From: Parelaphostrongylus tenuis
Taxonomy: Eukaryota; Nematoda; Chromadorea; Rhabditida; Metastrongylidae
Assembly: GCA_019055375.1 (NCBI GenBank)
Contig: JAHQIW010000475.1
Location: forward strand, 62,001-126,000
Reading direction: 5' to 3'
DNA: 64,000 nucleotides
The position numbers and the translations under genes are program-made. Position 1 is the first letter of the stretch; every line of letters starts with the position of its first letter. Positions 1 to 10,642 of this stretch are shown here, piece by piece. The notes below the pieces were generated by a model, which worked only from the letters and a program-made list of their open reading frames with translations, searched no databases and was not told where the DNA came from.

Positions 1-214
1 TAGAAAAGCCACAACTGATAAGTTCTTCACTCTATTTCCATTATTATGAGAAGTTGAAGTTTTTTATTTTTGTTGCCGTACTTCATGTGAAATAGCGCCA
101 AAAAACTGTAATAGTCTCTAGGCTTGCTGTTCGATGTTGTTTTCGATTTTAACTGCTACGACGACATTTACTCAGCTCTTAAAATGTGTTAGAGTACAGA
201 TAATAAATGATAAA
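1..214. other. No feature recognised
   Basis: AT-rich sequence without a convincing reading frame, RNA fold or repeat arm that I could match elsewhere in the window. Confidence 0.5.
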
Positions 215-465
215 GGATAAAGCTTTCGGCGTTGATTAATCCCTGAAGGATGCGCCATGCATTCGCCTTCAATTTCTAACTTCGTTTGAGGTGATTGAAT
301 GCATTTCTGCCCTTTACGATGATTCACGGTGGCCTGCCGCTGAACCGATTCACTGCTGCATATCCTCCCAGACCAGTTTGAGACCAGTCTGGCACCAGTT
401 TACCGACCCAGGTGCGATGGATGGCTTGGTGAGCCATGAGGACGAGATCGCGAGGGTACACATAA
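215..465 (-). repeat. tRNA-derived SINE (family A), truncated body
   Basis: On the minus strand this matches the body and tail of the SINE copies at 40.43-40.74 kb and 58.14-58.44 kb: a 'CACCAAGCCATCCATC' block, a 'GGTAAACTGGTGCCAGACTGG' type block, 'GCATTCAATCACCTCAAACG' and a tail with 'CAACGCCGAAAGCTTTATCC'. The tRNA-like head seen in the other copies is missing, so this copy is 5'-truncated. The identification rests on window-internal repetition. Confidence 0.7.
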
Positions 466-484
466 TAAAAACGATAATAACAAT

Positions 485-640
485 CAATAATACGCTGTAG
501 CGTAGAAAAAATGGTGGCAAAACAGGCGTCGGTAATGTGAAGGATAAAGCAAGCGCCTCTGGATAGGGTGAAATGCGGGTTCGAGTCCCGCTTGATGCAA
601 AAGTTTTTGTACATCACTATACATCATTGAGTATATTAAT
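485..640 (+). repeat. tRNA-like short element (family B)
   Basis: A 74-nt tRNA-like core lies at 525-598. GGCGTC at 525-530 can pair with GATGC near 594-598 as an acceptor stem, and a perfect T arm (GCGGG-TTCGAGT-CCCGC) sits at 575-591, giving a Pol III B box (GGTTCGAGTCC). The D-arm half resembles an A box. No good anticodon stem forms, so this is a tRNA-derived element and not a tRNA gene. Flanks 'GTAGCGTAGAAA' and 'CATCACTATACATCA' are shared with the copies at 52.9, 53.2 and 60.9 kb. Confidence 0.7.
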
Positions 641-1864
641 AACACTGATAGTACTATTATAATATTGATTGTATTAAGTTGAATCAACTGAGACTCAAAA
701 CTGGTGGAAAAATATTGAGCCTTTGTCGATGGAAATTAAAAGACTCACCACATTATGACCTGCTTCGCTCAAAGTGTCAGCGATTGCTCCCATGAACTTT
801 GAATGAGAATATCCGAACAAAGGCGAGTTGATGAGGAATTTGTACGCATCACAGGATAATAACAGGTAAGATATGATAGCCCAGCATAGTGTCATACCTG
901 AAAGAAGTTCAATCTAATGTTCAACGCATCATGTATATTAATTGGCCGAGAATTTAAACATCAACGGAATTATATATCTACATAACTACCTTTTTTTCAG
1001 ATAAAAAAAAAGAAATTCTAGCTGTTTTGTTATAGTAAACACAGAATAATCTTTTTCGTCAAAAAAGTTCAAACAGTTGTCTGCTTATGACACCAGTAAT
1101 ACCATTTCGCAAATGAACTCACTTTACACAACTTCAGATTGCTGAAAATAGGAGAAGATCGAGAATACTAAGTCAGACAAATAAACGCAACCCTCACAAC
1201 CAAGAGTTCTTCGCTTATCAATATTGCAATGTAAGGAAGATGAAGGTGGAAGTACACCGAATCACTTCTTATCACTCGTGCCGAGGTGGAGGTTGCACTG
1301 GACCAAAATATGTGTGAGGGAATGTCCAACTTTGTGAGCGAATTCAATCCAGTCGTCTGTACTTTCTAAAAGAGGAATCGAAAGTTGAATGAGGATTCCA
1401 AGACAAACTAGCTTAGCAGCATTTTTTGATTTTTCAAGAATTATTGTGGAAAAATGGTTCTTTCATAACAAAAGAAAAGCAAGCTTAAAACGATTTATTG
1501 ATTTACTTTGGTTCAAACCACAATGCCTAGTCAGAAATCTACACCGCGACAGGTAAAAAAGCGTTTTGGCAAGGATTTCTGCATTCACCTGAGTTTATAT
1601 CTATTACACTGTTCAAATGCAATGTAGTGGGTATTGATCGTAGAAGACGAAATGCTAGTGTAATCGGCACAGTAGCCAAGCATTGACAAAAACACAATGC
1701 AGAGAAATGTCTTAATTTAACTATTTTCCAACATTGTTTTGGTGTGATAGTTTACATATAAGTATTGAATGGTATGGAAAACATTTGAACTCAAACGGGA
1801 GCTGGATCTGCTTTTCGATCATGCTGGAGATGCGTGCTACCACTACCTCTAAGAGAAAGATATA
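641..1864. other. No gene recognised
   Basis: AT-rich intergenic-looking sequence. The short open frames on both strands show no recognisable domain and no splice structure that I can support. Confidence 0.5.
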
Positions 1865-1975
1865 GTGGTAGCAAAGCGGTGGCCTCGGTGGTTGAGTAGT
1901 AGGACTCGTAACGGTATGAGTGACATACGAGTTCAATCCGTCAGGCGTGCTTTACATATCACTCAGTACTCCTAG
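1865..1975 (+). repeat. Diverged tRNA-like short element (family B)
   Basis: Contains a B-box-like GAGTTCAATCC near 1929, followed by 'GTCAGGCGTGCTTTACATATC', which parallels the 'CCTGATGCGAAAGCTTTGCACATC' tail of the other family B elements. The 5' half (GGTGGCCTCGGTGGTTGAG) resembles a tRNA D-arm region. More decayed than the copies at 485 and 60,930. Confidence 0.45.
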
Positions 1976-3290
1976 ATATCATCGTAAAAACGCAGACCTT
2001 AAGCTGGTGTTGACATTTCGTTCGCTGAAGTATCTTAAAAATGAACAAAACATTGTGTTCTACTAAACATCCGTAAAAATAAGCATATTTGATTTCTTGA
2101 TTCCCTAAAGACTCAAACAAAAAGACACCAGAAACAGAGGACAGCCACAGAGAAAACCAAAGATATTCCTTTGGTAACATAAATAATACTAGCACTTGTT
2201 CTCGCTTAGATGTAATGGTGGTAGAAGTCGTGGGAGGTTGAAGGCAAATTGGTAGTGAGTAATAACGACATTATCTTTCTCCATAGGAATATTCATTGTT
2301 ACAGCATAGTCGTCTATGCACTGAAAAATTTTTTTTTTTTGTAATGAATGGACTATTATTTTCATTTATTATCTAGCATGACTCGCTTCCTTCTTATTAT
2401 CACTTTTCGTAATAAATCATTCATTGAACAAGTTGATAAATCAAAGAGAAAGGCACAAAGCGTTCAGCATTGACCCATCTCTACCACATTTGCATCCGAC
2501 TCAGAAGAGCGTCGTAGAAGAAAATGAACATTTGATTTAAGCATTAAACTTGTGGGATCCTATCAGTGTTCGAGTCAGCAAGAAAAAAGGCTGCAACTCA
2601 AGCTTAACTGAGGTCAATGTCGATTAGTGCTCTTCAAACCATCCCCGATACACAGGTGAATGCTGATTAGACGGACAGAGTTTAAACACGTCTGAGAGAA
2701 AGGCTGAAAGACAAATTAACCGCGTTTAATGCTTTCATCGGCAACACGAGAGCTCCGGAAGAATAATAGCAATGTTTTACATTCTTGGCAAGCTCCGAAT
2801 TTTGCTTGCATCCTTGTGGTTGTATTGTATGATCAGTAAATAAGTTATTATCTGCTGTGTAGGGTTGGCTTATGGCTAAAATGGTATGGCTTGTGACCCT
2901 TACAGATTTCACTTGTTGAAAGACACTCTACCCCATGCTACAAACCCCAAACCATCTTAGACCGTCTCCGTCGCAAGTGTTAACAACGCTTGTGTGATAG
3001 AGTCTTTCAACGTTACCGCACTTTATACAAACGTTCTGAATGAAAAACGACTTGGCAATGCAAGCCATTTTTGAGCTCCTTATAAAATATAGAGGATAAA
3101 CACGACAGCCCATAGATTCAGCAGCTCATGGTTTCATGAAAACACTGCCTAAACTGTTCAATCTACACATGATATAATAAGTGCTTTGTAGAAATGAGTT
3201 GGACAACGACTAGTTCCAAGTCTTGCTATGGCCTTGATATCCAGAGTGGAGGCCTCAGTTAGTAGTGGTCGTATTCTATGTATATAGGTG
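1976..3290. other. No gene recognised
   Basis: No domain, RNA or repeat match found. Minus-strand open frames around 1959-2195, 2682-2912 and 2928-3113 have no recognisable protein features. Confidence 0.45.
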
Positions 3291-3291
3291 A

Positions 3292-3332
3292 TTCAAAAGT
3301 CCGACTATCTCTAGACCTCGGCATAATTGAAG
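3292..3332 (-). repeat. Solo PLE-type terminus
   Basis: The block 'CAAAAGTCCGACTATC...GACCTCGGCAT' matches, in reverse, the outer end of the PLE terminal repeat that ends at 18,775 and both outer ends of the inverted pair at 6018-6760. Similar solo ends occur at 4303 and 52,203. Confidence 0.5.
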
Positions 3333-3734
3333 AAATATAAAATTTTTCACGAACTATCCTTTTCTTTATTTAAAACTTTCACAAGGTTGGTAATTTCTTC
3401 TTTTTTTCTCAAAACTCGATGGCTAACGTTATGGCGGCAACGCCTTCGTCAGAGCCTAAGCAAATCATACCATATTGATTTCTTCGGTCATTATTTCGCA
3501 ATTATCAAAAATCTTGCAGAACAGAAATCAACAGTTTAGTCATTCTGACAAACCCCACCTTTTTTGTTTTTAGGACTGGTCTAGTGTAACACGATTTATG
3601 AAAAAAACCGCACTCATACTAGAAGATGAATCTGAGATAAGGTGTCAATATCACTTGTTATGTTTAGGCATTCTTCCCTCCTATTCATTTTCGATCATTT
3701 GTAGTTTATCGAAAAGGCCTCAAGGGTTTTCCGC

Positions 3735-3840
3735 TCTGATGCTTGATTTCTGATTTTTGATTTTTTTTTTGATGTTTTTGATTTTTTTGATTCTTGTTTT
3801 TTTGATGATTTGCTGATTGATTTGATATATAGATGATTGA
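3735..3840. repeat. T-rich low-complexity tract
   Basis: Repeated 'TGATTTTT' and long T runs. It produces a lysine-rich minus-strand frame (3695-3955) that is a composition artefact. Confidence 0.8.
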
Positions 3841-4894
3841 TTGTCATTTTTTCCAAACAAGGGGGATAAACGGATGTTTTAAGTTGTAAACGAACAGTCA
3901 GAGTACAAAATACATATCCAAAAACAGCTACACCATCAAGTGCACCGAAAGCCAAGTAACAGCACGTACTGCTGCAATGATTATCTCACCCCTCACACAC
4001 AAAAAAGCACTTGTGAAAAAATGCTCCGAAGAACAACCAGAGTGTGTACAGAAAGACAGCAGAAGATAGAATGCTTAAAAGTAAAAGGCATTAAGCTATA
4101 TAGAAAGATATACCTATCATAGGTTTAGCCATCAAGCCGTTTGAAAAGAACAGGTCTGTGGAAATCGGATCACTAACTGGAAAATCAGCGAATACCCTGA
4201 GGCGCCTAGTTCATCATCTCCTTCTTGTAGGACTACCTATAAGAGCAGCAGAACGCATAATATCATAACGGAAGAAGCGGTGATGGTGAGATTTCCTGTA
4301 TAATTCAAAAGCCCAACTATCATTGAATCTCGGCATGCTAAATGAAAAAAGGAATGAAAAGAAACTTTGACTACAGTTCACCTAACCTACTTATTAGACA
4401 TCGTTCGGAGACGAAGACATCTACGCAACGGGTAGGCCAATCTGCGTTCGTATGAAAGCTTACCCAATCGGTAAGCCGCTGAAAGAAATACCCCTAGGCA
4501 ATGATAGGACGGAGACATAACGTAGGAGATTTCAAAATCAGCACCTTTTGAGATAAATGTAAAGGCTTGTATGCACGATTCCTCATTGATTCCAGGTATC
4601 CACTGAGTATATGTAGCGCAGGGAGAAAGGTCTCCTTATGATGCCTGATTTAACTCGGTATGTTAGTCGCTGTATTTGGGCAAGGGGTGCATTAGCAATT
4701 CATGTGAATGTTGCGCGGTCGGTCACCAAGTAGAAAACTCACTGATATCGTATAGAAATCTATAGAAAATCATGGATATGCGAAAAAATGTTGTTCCTAT
4801 TGGGACTGAAATGTGAGTTGGATAAATCACGTCTTCCTATAAGTTGTGGCTTTTGAACAATAAACAATCTATATAGAGCGTTTTTGGAACAAAA
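3841..4894. other. No gene; one solo PLE-type end at about 4303-4343
   Basis: The segment at 4303-4343 ('TTCAAAAGCCCAACTATC' then 'ATCTCGGCATG') is a decayed copy of the PLE terminus. Nothing else recognised. Confidence 0.4.
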
Positions 4895-5325
4895 AGAATA
4901 TCATGTTTTGTACTCGAAAAATTTAGTTCGTCGCATGAACTTTAGAGCGGGTTTGCTTGGCAATGTGAAACAAATAAAATTCTGCGCGTTAGAACAATAG
5001 AGCAAGGTTTCCTCTGTGATCGTTACACAGAAAATCGAGAAGTGTTCTTGGAAAGAGAAAAATTCTAGACATGCATAAATCGCGCGGCTCTCGAATGGTG
5101 CGCTTTTTCGGGTCGGCAGTTGAATTCTTCTACATACAGCGCCACATTGAAATTTTTCCCCTTTTGCAAAAAGGTTTCCTGGTTTATCTGTACAAGAACT
5201 GTAGAGGATACTTTCATCTGTCGTTCTAAGTACATAGTTTTTTGTTTCACATTGCCAAGTGAACCCGCTATGAGGTTTAAGCGACATGATCACTACTTCG
5301 AGTACGAGCACGATTTTCCTTGAAT
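4895..5325. repeat. Fold-back (long inverted repeat) element
   Basis: The left arm (about 4905-5030) and the reverse complement of the right arm (about 5190-5310) share blocks such as 'TTGGCAATGTGAAACAAA', 'AGCGGGTT' and 'GTACTCGAA'. Because of this symmetry both strands have similar open frames (4901-5311 minus, 5120-5323 plus); I read those as by-products, not genes. It resembles a MITE or fold-back element; the family is unknown. Confidence 0.65.
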
Positions 5326-6016
5326 ACTCTAACAGCCTCCCATATAGACCACTTCAATAACCAGTTCAGCATCAAATTTCCTTAGATTCGGGCTATCGAA
5401 TGGCTACCAGTAATCCATGTTTGTTATTGAGTTTGGCGTTTATTACTCTAGTGTCAGAGTTCATAAGAAGACCTGATATTTTTACACAAATGAGCATGCG
5501 CGACTGTTTTCAAACTTTTACTCGTCCAACGTTTCAACATCATCATCGTGTTCGGAACCAATGGTTCGAATCGAATCTTCTTCGGTGGAGTACCGTTTGA
5601 ATGAAGAACCTTGACCGTGCACCGTTAAAACACGCTTGATAATGCTAGTAAGTGTCGAATGATGATCTTTTCACACCGACAACACCCGTCTGTAGCACTC
5701 GCTACAAGCACAGCTAGTACAGCGGAGCAACAATGTGTTGAAATCCTCTTTTACCAAACCTAAGACAAATCATTAATTGCTCATACGAGTAAATCACGCG
5801 AAGTTGGTATCAAGGACACTTGCAAATACCCTGTACAGATTACTCGTCCTGCATAAAAGGACATTGCAGAGTATGCTTCTTCATTCGAGCAGTTTCCCAC
5901 CAATAAATATTTACTGGAGCGACTACTGAGAGGTAGGGAAAGAAGAAGAAGAAGTCAAAACTTTAGCATAGTGTAGATTTTCATACCAGTCTCGCATAAA
6001 TTCAATTACATGAATA
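5326..6016. other. No gene recognised
   Basis: Nothing supportable; contains a short purine run near 5937-5957. Confidence 0.4.
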
Positions 6017-6017
6017 G

Positions 6018-6760
6018 ATCCCAGGACCGACATTCTATTAACCTCGGCATAGTTTGGATAAATGGGTATTTTCTTCTGTTTAGCCTTTCCGAGGTGTTAT
6101 TGATTTTGTTTATAGAATAGCGTGGGATATAACAATACAGTTGATAATGCAGCATGAATATTACAACAGTCTAGGTGGCTTACGTTTTGGCAACGTTCGC
6201 TATCTTCAGGGCCTAGAAAGGTCAAATTGATTCGCAAATCATTCAGTCAAAAGCCTCTATAAAGATAGCAGAAAACGTAAGAAACGAATTTTTTAATCGC
6301 ATAGTGACATCTTCATTACAAAAACACACTCACACGCTTAAATGTTTTGGGTCTTTCAATTATTCAATGAAGACCTGTCACTTAGAGTCAGTGCACTGCA
6401 AGTTTTCACTATGCGATCCAAAAATTTGTTTCTTACGTTTTCTGCTAAGGCTATGGAGGCTTTTGACTGAATGATTTGCGAATCAATTTGACCTTTCCAG
6501 GCTCTGAAGATGGCGAACCTTGCCTTAACGTAAGCCACCTCGACGTGTGCCTCTGAAATTCGTTTTTTTGAGGTAGTTATAGAAGTGTTTGACTTTGTTT
6601 TGTAGGTAACTTTGAGGCACTGGAGGAGGTGAAAACACCAGAACACTAGTTGCTCAAATGAATTTCATGATGAAAGCCTAGTGCTTAGCTTACAAAGAGA
6701 AAATTTTCACCTATAGAGCAATGCCGAGCTCAATAGATAGTAGGTCTTGAGAATTACCAT
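6018..6760. repeat. Inverted pair of Penelope-like (PLE) terminal repeats
   Basis: 6018-6400 is the reverse complement of a sequence closely related to 18,400-18,775, the region directly downstream of the GIY-YIG coding fragment. 6340-6560 is the same tail in forward orientation. The outer ends, 'CCTCGGCATAG' at 6050 and 'ATGCCGAGCTCAATAGATAG' at 6722, mirror each other. Both arms carry the 'CTGAAGAT-GGCGAAC-TTGCC-AACG' block, a decayed hammerhead-like module. PLEs are known to end in inverted or tandem pseudo-LTRs; a MITE is the alternative. Confidence 0.65.
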
Positions 6761-7955
6761 ATGCAAGTGAAACTTAAATCATCATGCAATCGACGTTTTG
6801 AACAGCGGTTGTTTCTGTGTTGCAGGCTACCCCTGAACCATTCGACGTATGCATTCTTGAATGATAAGATAAAACAGGTCATAACTCACAGATAGACGTT
6901 TCTATTTGATGTTACTTTATGAAGGCAGGTCACTGATATTTGATGAGTGTCAAGCAATAGAATTTGATAACAGGATTAGGGGTCGCTCATAAACTTCTGC
7001 TTTCACATGCCAAAATGGGAGGTTCAGTGTTTTTTACTAAACTAGGAAGGTCATAGAAAATTTTCTAAAGATTTGAAAAGCTAGATAGCTCGGTGCATCA
7101 TTGACATACAATTATGTTGCTTTCAAAGGTCTTTAAGAGACGTCTCAATCGCTCGCGAGAACTAGTGGATACCTCCGCTAGAAGAAAACGAGGAACAAAG
7201 GATATCTCACTTTGAAATTTCTGCGATCACTGTTCTGTCAAGAGTGAGAGCGGAGGCCAAGTGGTAAGTGACCCAGACTAAGAAAAGCCGAAATGTTGGT
7301 TCCGACTTCTTTCCAAAACGTTCTTACAATCAATCAAATGGTCTCCTAGAAAGATCTTAGTTAAGCTACATTATAGTCATTAAAAAGAATCGTCTCGATC
7401 AGCATTTTTGTGACATGCATGAAGATTACGGAACTTTCAACTAGCACTCGAATTAACACGTGAAATAATCAAAGAGCTTTGTCGACGGTGAATGTGAGGA
7501 CATAAATCGATTGCTATAATTAATGGGATGTTCATAGCAAAATATAATAGTATGTCAATTGAAATAAAAACAAAAAAAACTACGTACCAAAAAATAGCTG
7601 TTAGGCTCTAGTGTGAATATTTTTTCAGAACGCAAGGCGTCTTTTCACAACAAGTTTCATATTCTGTACCCACTAAATCGTTGTTTTTTTCCATGCTCTC
7701 CATTGCTGTTCAAAGATGTAAAAATTAGGCCGTCTGGTAAATCAGTAAAGCCAATTTCTTTTAAGAAAATTTTCCAGAAGGCGACGATGTTAACGCTACA
7801 TTTGAATGATGGTAGTGATCTCGAAAAGCATTAGATTTAACTAGAAACTGCGCGCTCAAGCCTACCGCGACAAAATGGCACTCGAACTACGGCCTTATGT
7901 GTCTCCGCCGCAACACAACAAAGTTCGAACGGTAATGTCTATGCGTTCAAAAAAT
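6761..7955. other. No gene recognised
   Basis: AT-rich. A 73-codon plus-strand frame at 7613-7834 has no recognisable domain and no supporting splice context. Confidence 0.4.
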
Positions 7956-7959
7956 ATCA

Positions 7960-8170
7960 GGGGCAGGTGCAAGACAGCGGTTAAAAGTACCTTGCGATAC
8001 TAACAAGGTGTGCTGATTCGATCCTACGCTTCGAGCTCACTGATGCTTTTACTTATTTGGGGTCGGAAAATTAGTGAAAAAACGCATGGTCTATCCCTCA
8101 GGCAACGATCAACGCCAAGATTTATCTTTCATCCTTTATTATCGTCCTCAAGTTTTGGTTCACGAAGATG
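7960..8170 (+). repeat. tRNA-derived SINE (family A), decayed
   Basis: A tRNA-like head with a B-box-like GATTCGATCCT (near 8016) is followed by the family A tail: 'ATCAACGCCAAGATTTATC' at about 8108, comparable to 'ATGAACGCCGAGAGCTTTGTC' near 40.7 kb. Internal body largely lost. Confidence 0.5.
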
Positions 8171-8239
8171 AAGGCGCAAAATAAGCTTTCAAAAGTTTAG
8201 GTTTTTTTTTCTCGTCAAGCTTTTAAAAGTTTAGATTTT

Positions 8240-8450
8240 CACATGTCAACATAGAAATTTTCACAAATGTAATCCCCAAGATGCATTTCTGATGTAGTGC
8301 TGCGAAACGACTCAAACGGTGATATTGTAGAGGGCGAGGAAAGTATTATCGGTCGCTCACAGTAGAGCGTTGGTTCAAAATTCGTCTTCATGAGAAATAT
8401 GGCTAAGAAATGCTGCAGAAGTGCTCCTACTACTGCGAACAATGGTTTAA
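8240..8450 (+). pseudogene. mariner transposase N-terminal fragment (relic)
   Basis: Read through stops, the plus strand gives SAAKRLKR (from about 8297) and TVERWF (about 8360), the spacing and residues of the mariner N-terminal helix-turn-helix, which binds the transposon ends. Several stops and frameshifts interrupt it. A parallel relic lies at 25,640-25,800 upstream of Srsx copy B. No catalytic domain follows here, so it is a fragment. Confidence 0.45.
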
Positions 8451-8669
8451 AGTCTTCATGTCAGCAAATACATACAGAACTGCTTGAAACATCGCAGGAC
8501 TCTTTGCAATGATGTGATTTGTTTTGCAGCGTTTTATGAATACTAGGAAGTTAACAAAGCGTGAAAGAGTGTCGTTACGCAAAGGTCAACCAATGGCAGC
8601 GAGAGCTGTCTTCTCACTGCTCCTCACAAGAGGAATTTTCTTAGAAAATAAGTAATTTCAGGTTCTTAG

Positions 8670-10103
8670 ATATGATGCAACTTCTTCTAGACACCGGAGT
8701 ATGGCGCAGAAATGGAATGCACACACAGCGACAAGCCAGACATTTTGGTCACGAACTTCACAAGTCTTTTCGACTTCTGAATTTTGAGACAAATACCTCG
8801 ACAAGAAAGCAGGTGTCTATTACCCGTGGGCAACCTATGATAGATGAACAAGAATAATGGGATCATGGAACTCAAAATAGTGAATGTGTGCTGTAAAGCG
8901 ACAACCCTCAAAATCTTCTATAGTAGGAAGTGTATATATGTATATATATACATATAATTTCAATGTACAGAGAAAACTTTCACTAAGATGAGTGTTCGTT
9001 CAAACAACGCTGGGAATTGTTGAATCAATTGCTCTTTTCCAATAGGTATTCCAAGGTTGTCTGTTGAATCGTTTGTCAAACGTGGACCATTAGAAATTTT
9101 GAATTGAAAAAGACTTTGGTACTCTGCAAGTCCGTGGAACTAAGTTCGTTACCTCTTTGCTGTTCCATAACCAAATTTTTCTAGCTATAAAACAATAAAA
9201 CAACAGCTCAACGTCTTTTGAAGGAAAAAATTTAATAAAAACTCCAATTAAGTCCAAAATCTATTTATCCCATTTGAATTCACTTATGGTTTAATTATCT
9301 AGCATGGGAAGTATGTAGATCATCGAAAACACGATAACTGTGTTGATTACTTTCTGCGCGGTAAAAATTATTCACTCGTTATCCGAATTATTACTTTGCA
9401 ATTAGTTTGTTGCGTCATTCGACATTACATTTATCATAGAACGTAAAGACATTTATCACCAGATACCGCATTCGATTGGCTTTTCCATCATCCAGACAAG
9501 TCTCCACATTTGAAGAATTTCTTGAAATTGCCACAAACATTTTCTCGAACAGCTGACTTTTCGTGGAAAGCTGAGATAGCAGTACTGAAGAGTTTCAACT
9601 TGGCTAAGAATATATAAGCTTTATCAAGCAAAACTGATGTCAAATGCACGACATGATATGTTCGGCGGGGCTGGGTGGGACCGTAGAATCACTTGAAGGA
9701 TTGGAGATTAATTCAAGTAGTCGAAGTCATTGAGATTGGGTGTGAGACTGCGAACAAAATTTTTATCTGGTAGAACAAGGTTCAACGTTTCGGCGGTTCT
9801 GAATTTGTAAGAGCCTGCAAGAGTCATAATGAGGCGTTATTACATTTTTCAAAACCCAAGTGAAAAAAAACTTAAGGCATGAATATCCATGAATTCATAG
9901 TTAGTGGGTCTTTTTGCTAATCTTCATTGAAAGTTTTTTTTTTACTTCATCAAGAGTGCTGAGGATCACGAAAATATTTGACAGAGTAGAATACGTGTTA
10001 ACTCCACTAGACTCTAAAGGAAGAGAAACCGCCATAATATTGACCACTATCACTTTTTAGAAATTACATAACCCTCACTGTTAACAACTTCGTGTTCACT
10101 CCT
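8670..10103 (+). promoter_or_regulatory. Conserved upstream region of Srsx copy A
   Basis: Alignable by eye with 25,790-27,500 (B), 29,850-31,390 (C) and 45,335-46,910 (D). Shared blocks include 'GAAAACACGATAACTGTGTTGA', 'GCGTCATTCGACATTACAT' and 'TAATCTAGCATGG'. No open frame is kept across copies, so this is shared noncoding DNA that may include promoter elements. A TA/TG microsatellite lies at about 8933-8957. In copy A the segment next to the gene is replaced by the element at 10,104-10,533. Confidence 0.55.
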
Positions 10104-10182
10104 TAAAGAGTGCTTTGTTTAGACCACGCTCAAATTTCAATAGATCCTTTCATTATTATTTGAGCCAACTTGTCATGTGGTC

Positions 10183-10255
10183 TGGTAAGGGCTCTTGTAC
10201 AGCCCCGATACACGTGTTTCGTCCTTACAGACTCGTCAGCCGGGCAGAACCCGTC
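10183..10255 (-). ncRNA. Hammerhead-ribozyme-like motif
   Basis: Minus strand, 5' to 3': CTGACGA (10,239-10,233), stem II GTCT-GTAA-GGAC (10,232-10,221), GAAA (10,220-10,217), a two-pair stem III with ACGT loop (A-U, C-G), and predicted cleavage after GTA at 10,209. Stem I is formed by the 5' GGGTTCTGCCCGG side and the 3' TCGGGG...AGAGCCC side. All core residues (CUGANGA, GAAA, UH) are present. The tiny stem III is typical of PLE and retrozyme hammerheads, which are thought to work best as dimers. Confidence 0.65.
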
Positions 10256-10426
10256 GTCTTTCGATCTTTTAAAGTCAGTACCAGCCAAAGAGCAATCGAG
10301 TGCGCAACACTCTGTGCTGGGGAAAATTTTGCTTGACATAGAGTGTAAAACGTTCGTCTTCGATGACTCTCTATAAGCACTGTAAGGCTCCCGAGAGAAC
10401 TGACTATAAAAAGATCGAAAGAAGAC

Positions 10427-10489
10427 GGGTTCTGCCCAGCTGACGAGTCTGTAAGGACGAAACACGTGTATCAGGCTGTACAAGAGCCC
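10427..10489 (+). ncRNA. Hammerhead-ribozyme-like motif
   Basis: CTGACGA at 10,440-10,446; stem II GTCT (10,447-10,450), GTAA loop, GGAC (10,455-10,458); GAAA at 10,459-10,462; C63-G68 with loop ACGT; U69; predicted cleavage after A10,470 (GTA). The outer part of stem I pairs GGGTTCT (10,427-10,433) with AGAGCCC (10,483-10,489); the inner part of stem I is weaker than in the opposing copy. Core complete. Confidence 0.65.
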
Positions 10490-10642
10490 TTACCAGACCA
10501 CGTGACAAGTTGGCTCAAATAGTAATGAAAGGACATTTGCTTCAGTACCTAACAATTTCAGTAATTTGTTTGCTTGTGTTGATTATCATCAACGCATTTC
10601 TCAATCCGCCCATTCGTGACAATCATTTTTCCAGTTGCCGCC

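Larger units (their letters stand above)
10104..10533. mobile_element. Inverted pair of terminal repeats with two hammerhead motifs
   Basis: Arms at about 10,142-10,275 and 10,400-10,533 are near-perfect reverse complements over about 130 nt. Each holds a hammerhead-like motif, so the two point in opposite directions. The left outer end (10,104-10,141, with 'AGACCACGCTCAAATTTCAA') recurs at 50,450-50,500 and 55,268-55,300. Hammerhead-bearing pseudo-LTRs are documented for Penelope-like elements, and retrozymes are an alternative. Absent from the matching site in copy C, where about 150 nt of upstream sequence (31,135-31,285) is present instead. Confidence 0.7.

Noticed and set aside
525..598. 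Possible functional tRNA gene (tRNA-sized, perfect T arm)
   Set aside because: No proper anticodon stem, mismatched acceptor at the outer pair, and several decayed relatives with the same flanks point to a tRNA-derived repeat.
3695..3955. Lysine/serine-rich minus-strand frame
   Set aside because: Produced by a T-rich low-complexity tract.
4901..5311. 136-codon minus-strand frame as a gene
   Set aside because: It lies across a long inverted repeat and has a mirrored frame on the plus strand; no domain seen.
8933..8957. TA-rich palindromic tract as a regulatory or recombination site
   Set aside because: Simple microsatellite, also variable in length at 26.07, 30.02, 34.08, 45.53 and 52.17 kb.
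10115..10483. Overlapping plus and minus frames (73, 68 and 117 codons)
   Set aside because: They share peptide strings because the element is an inverted repeat; this is symmetry and not coding.
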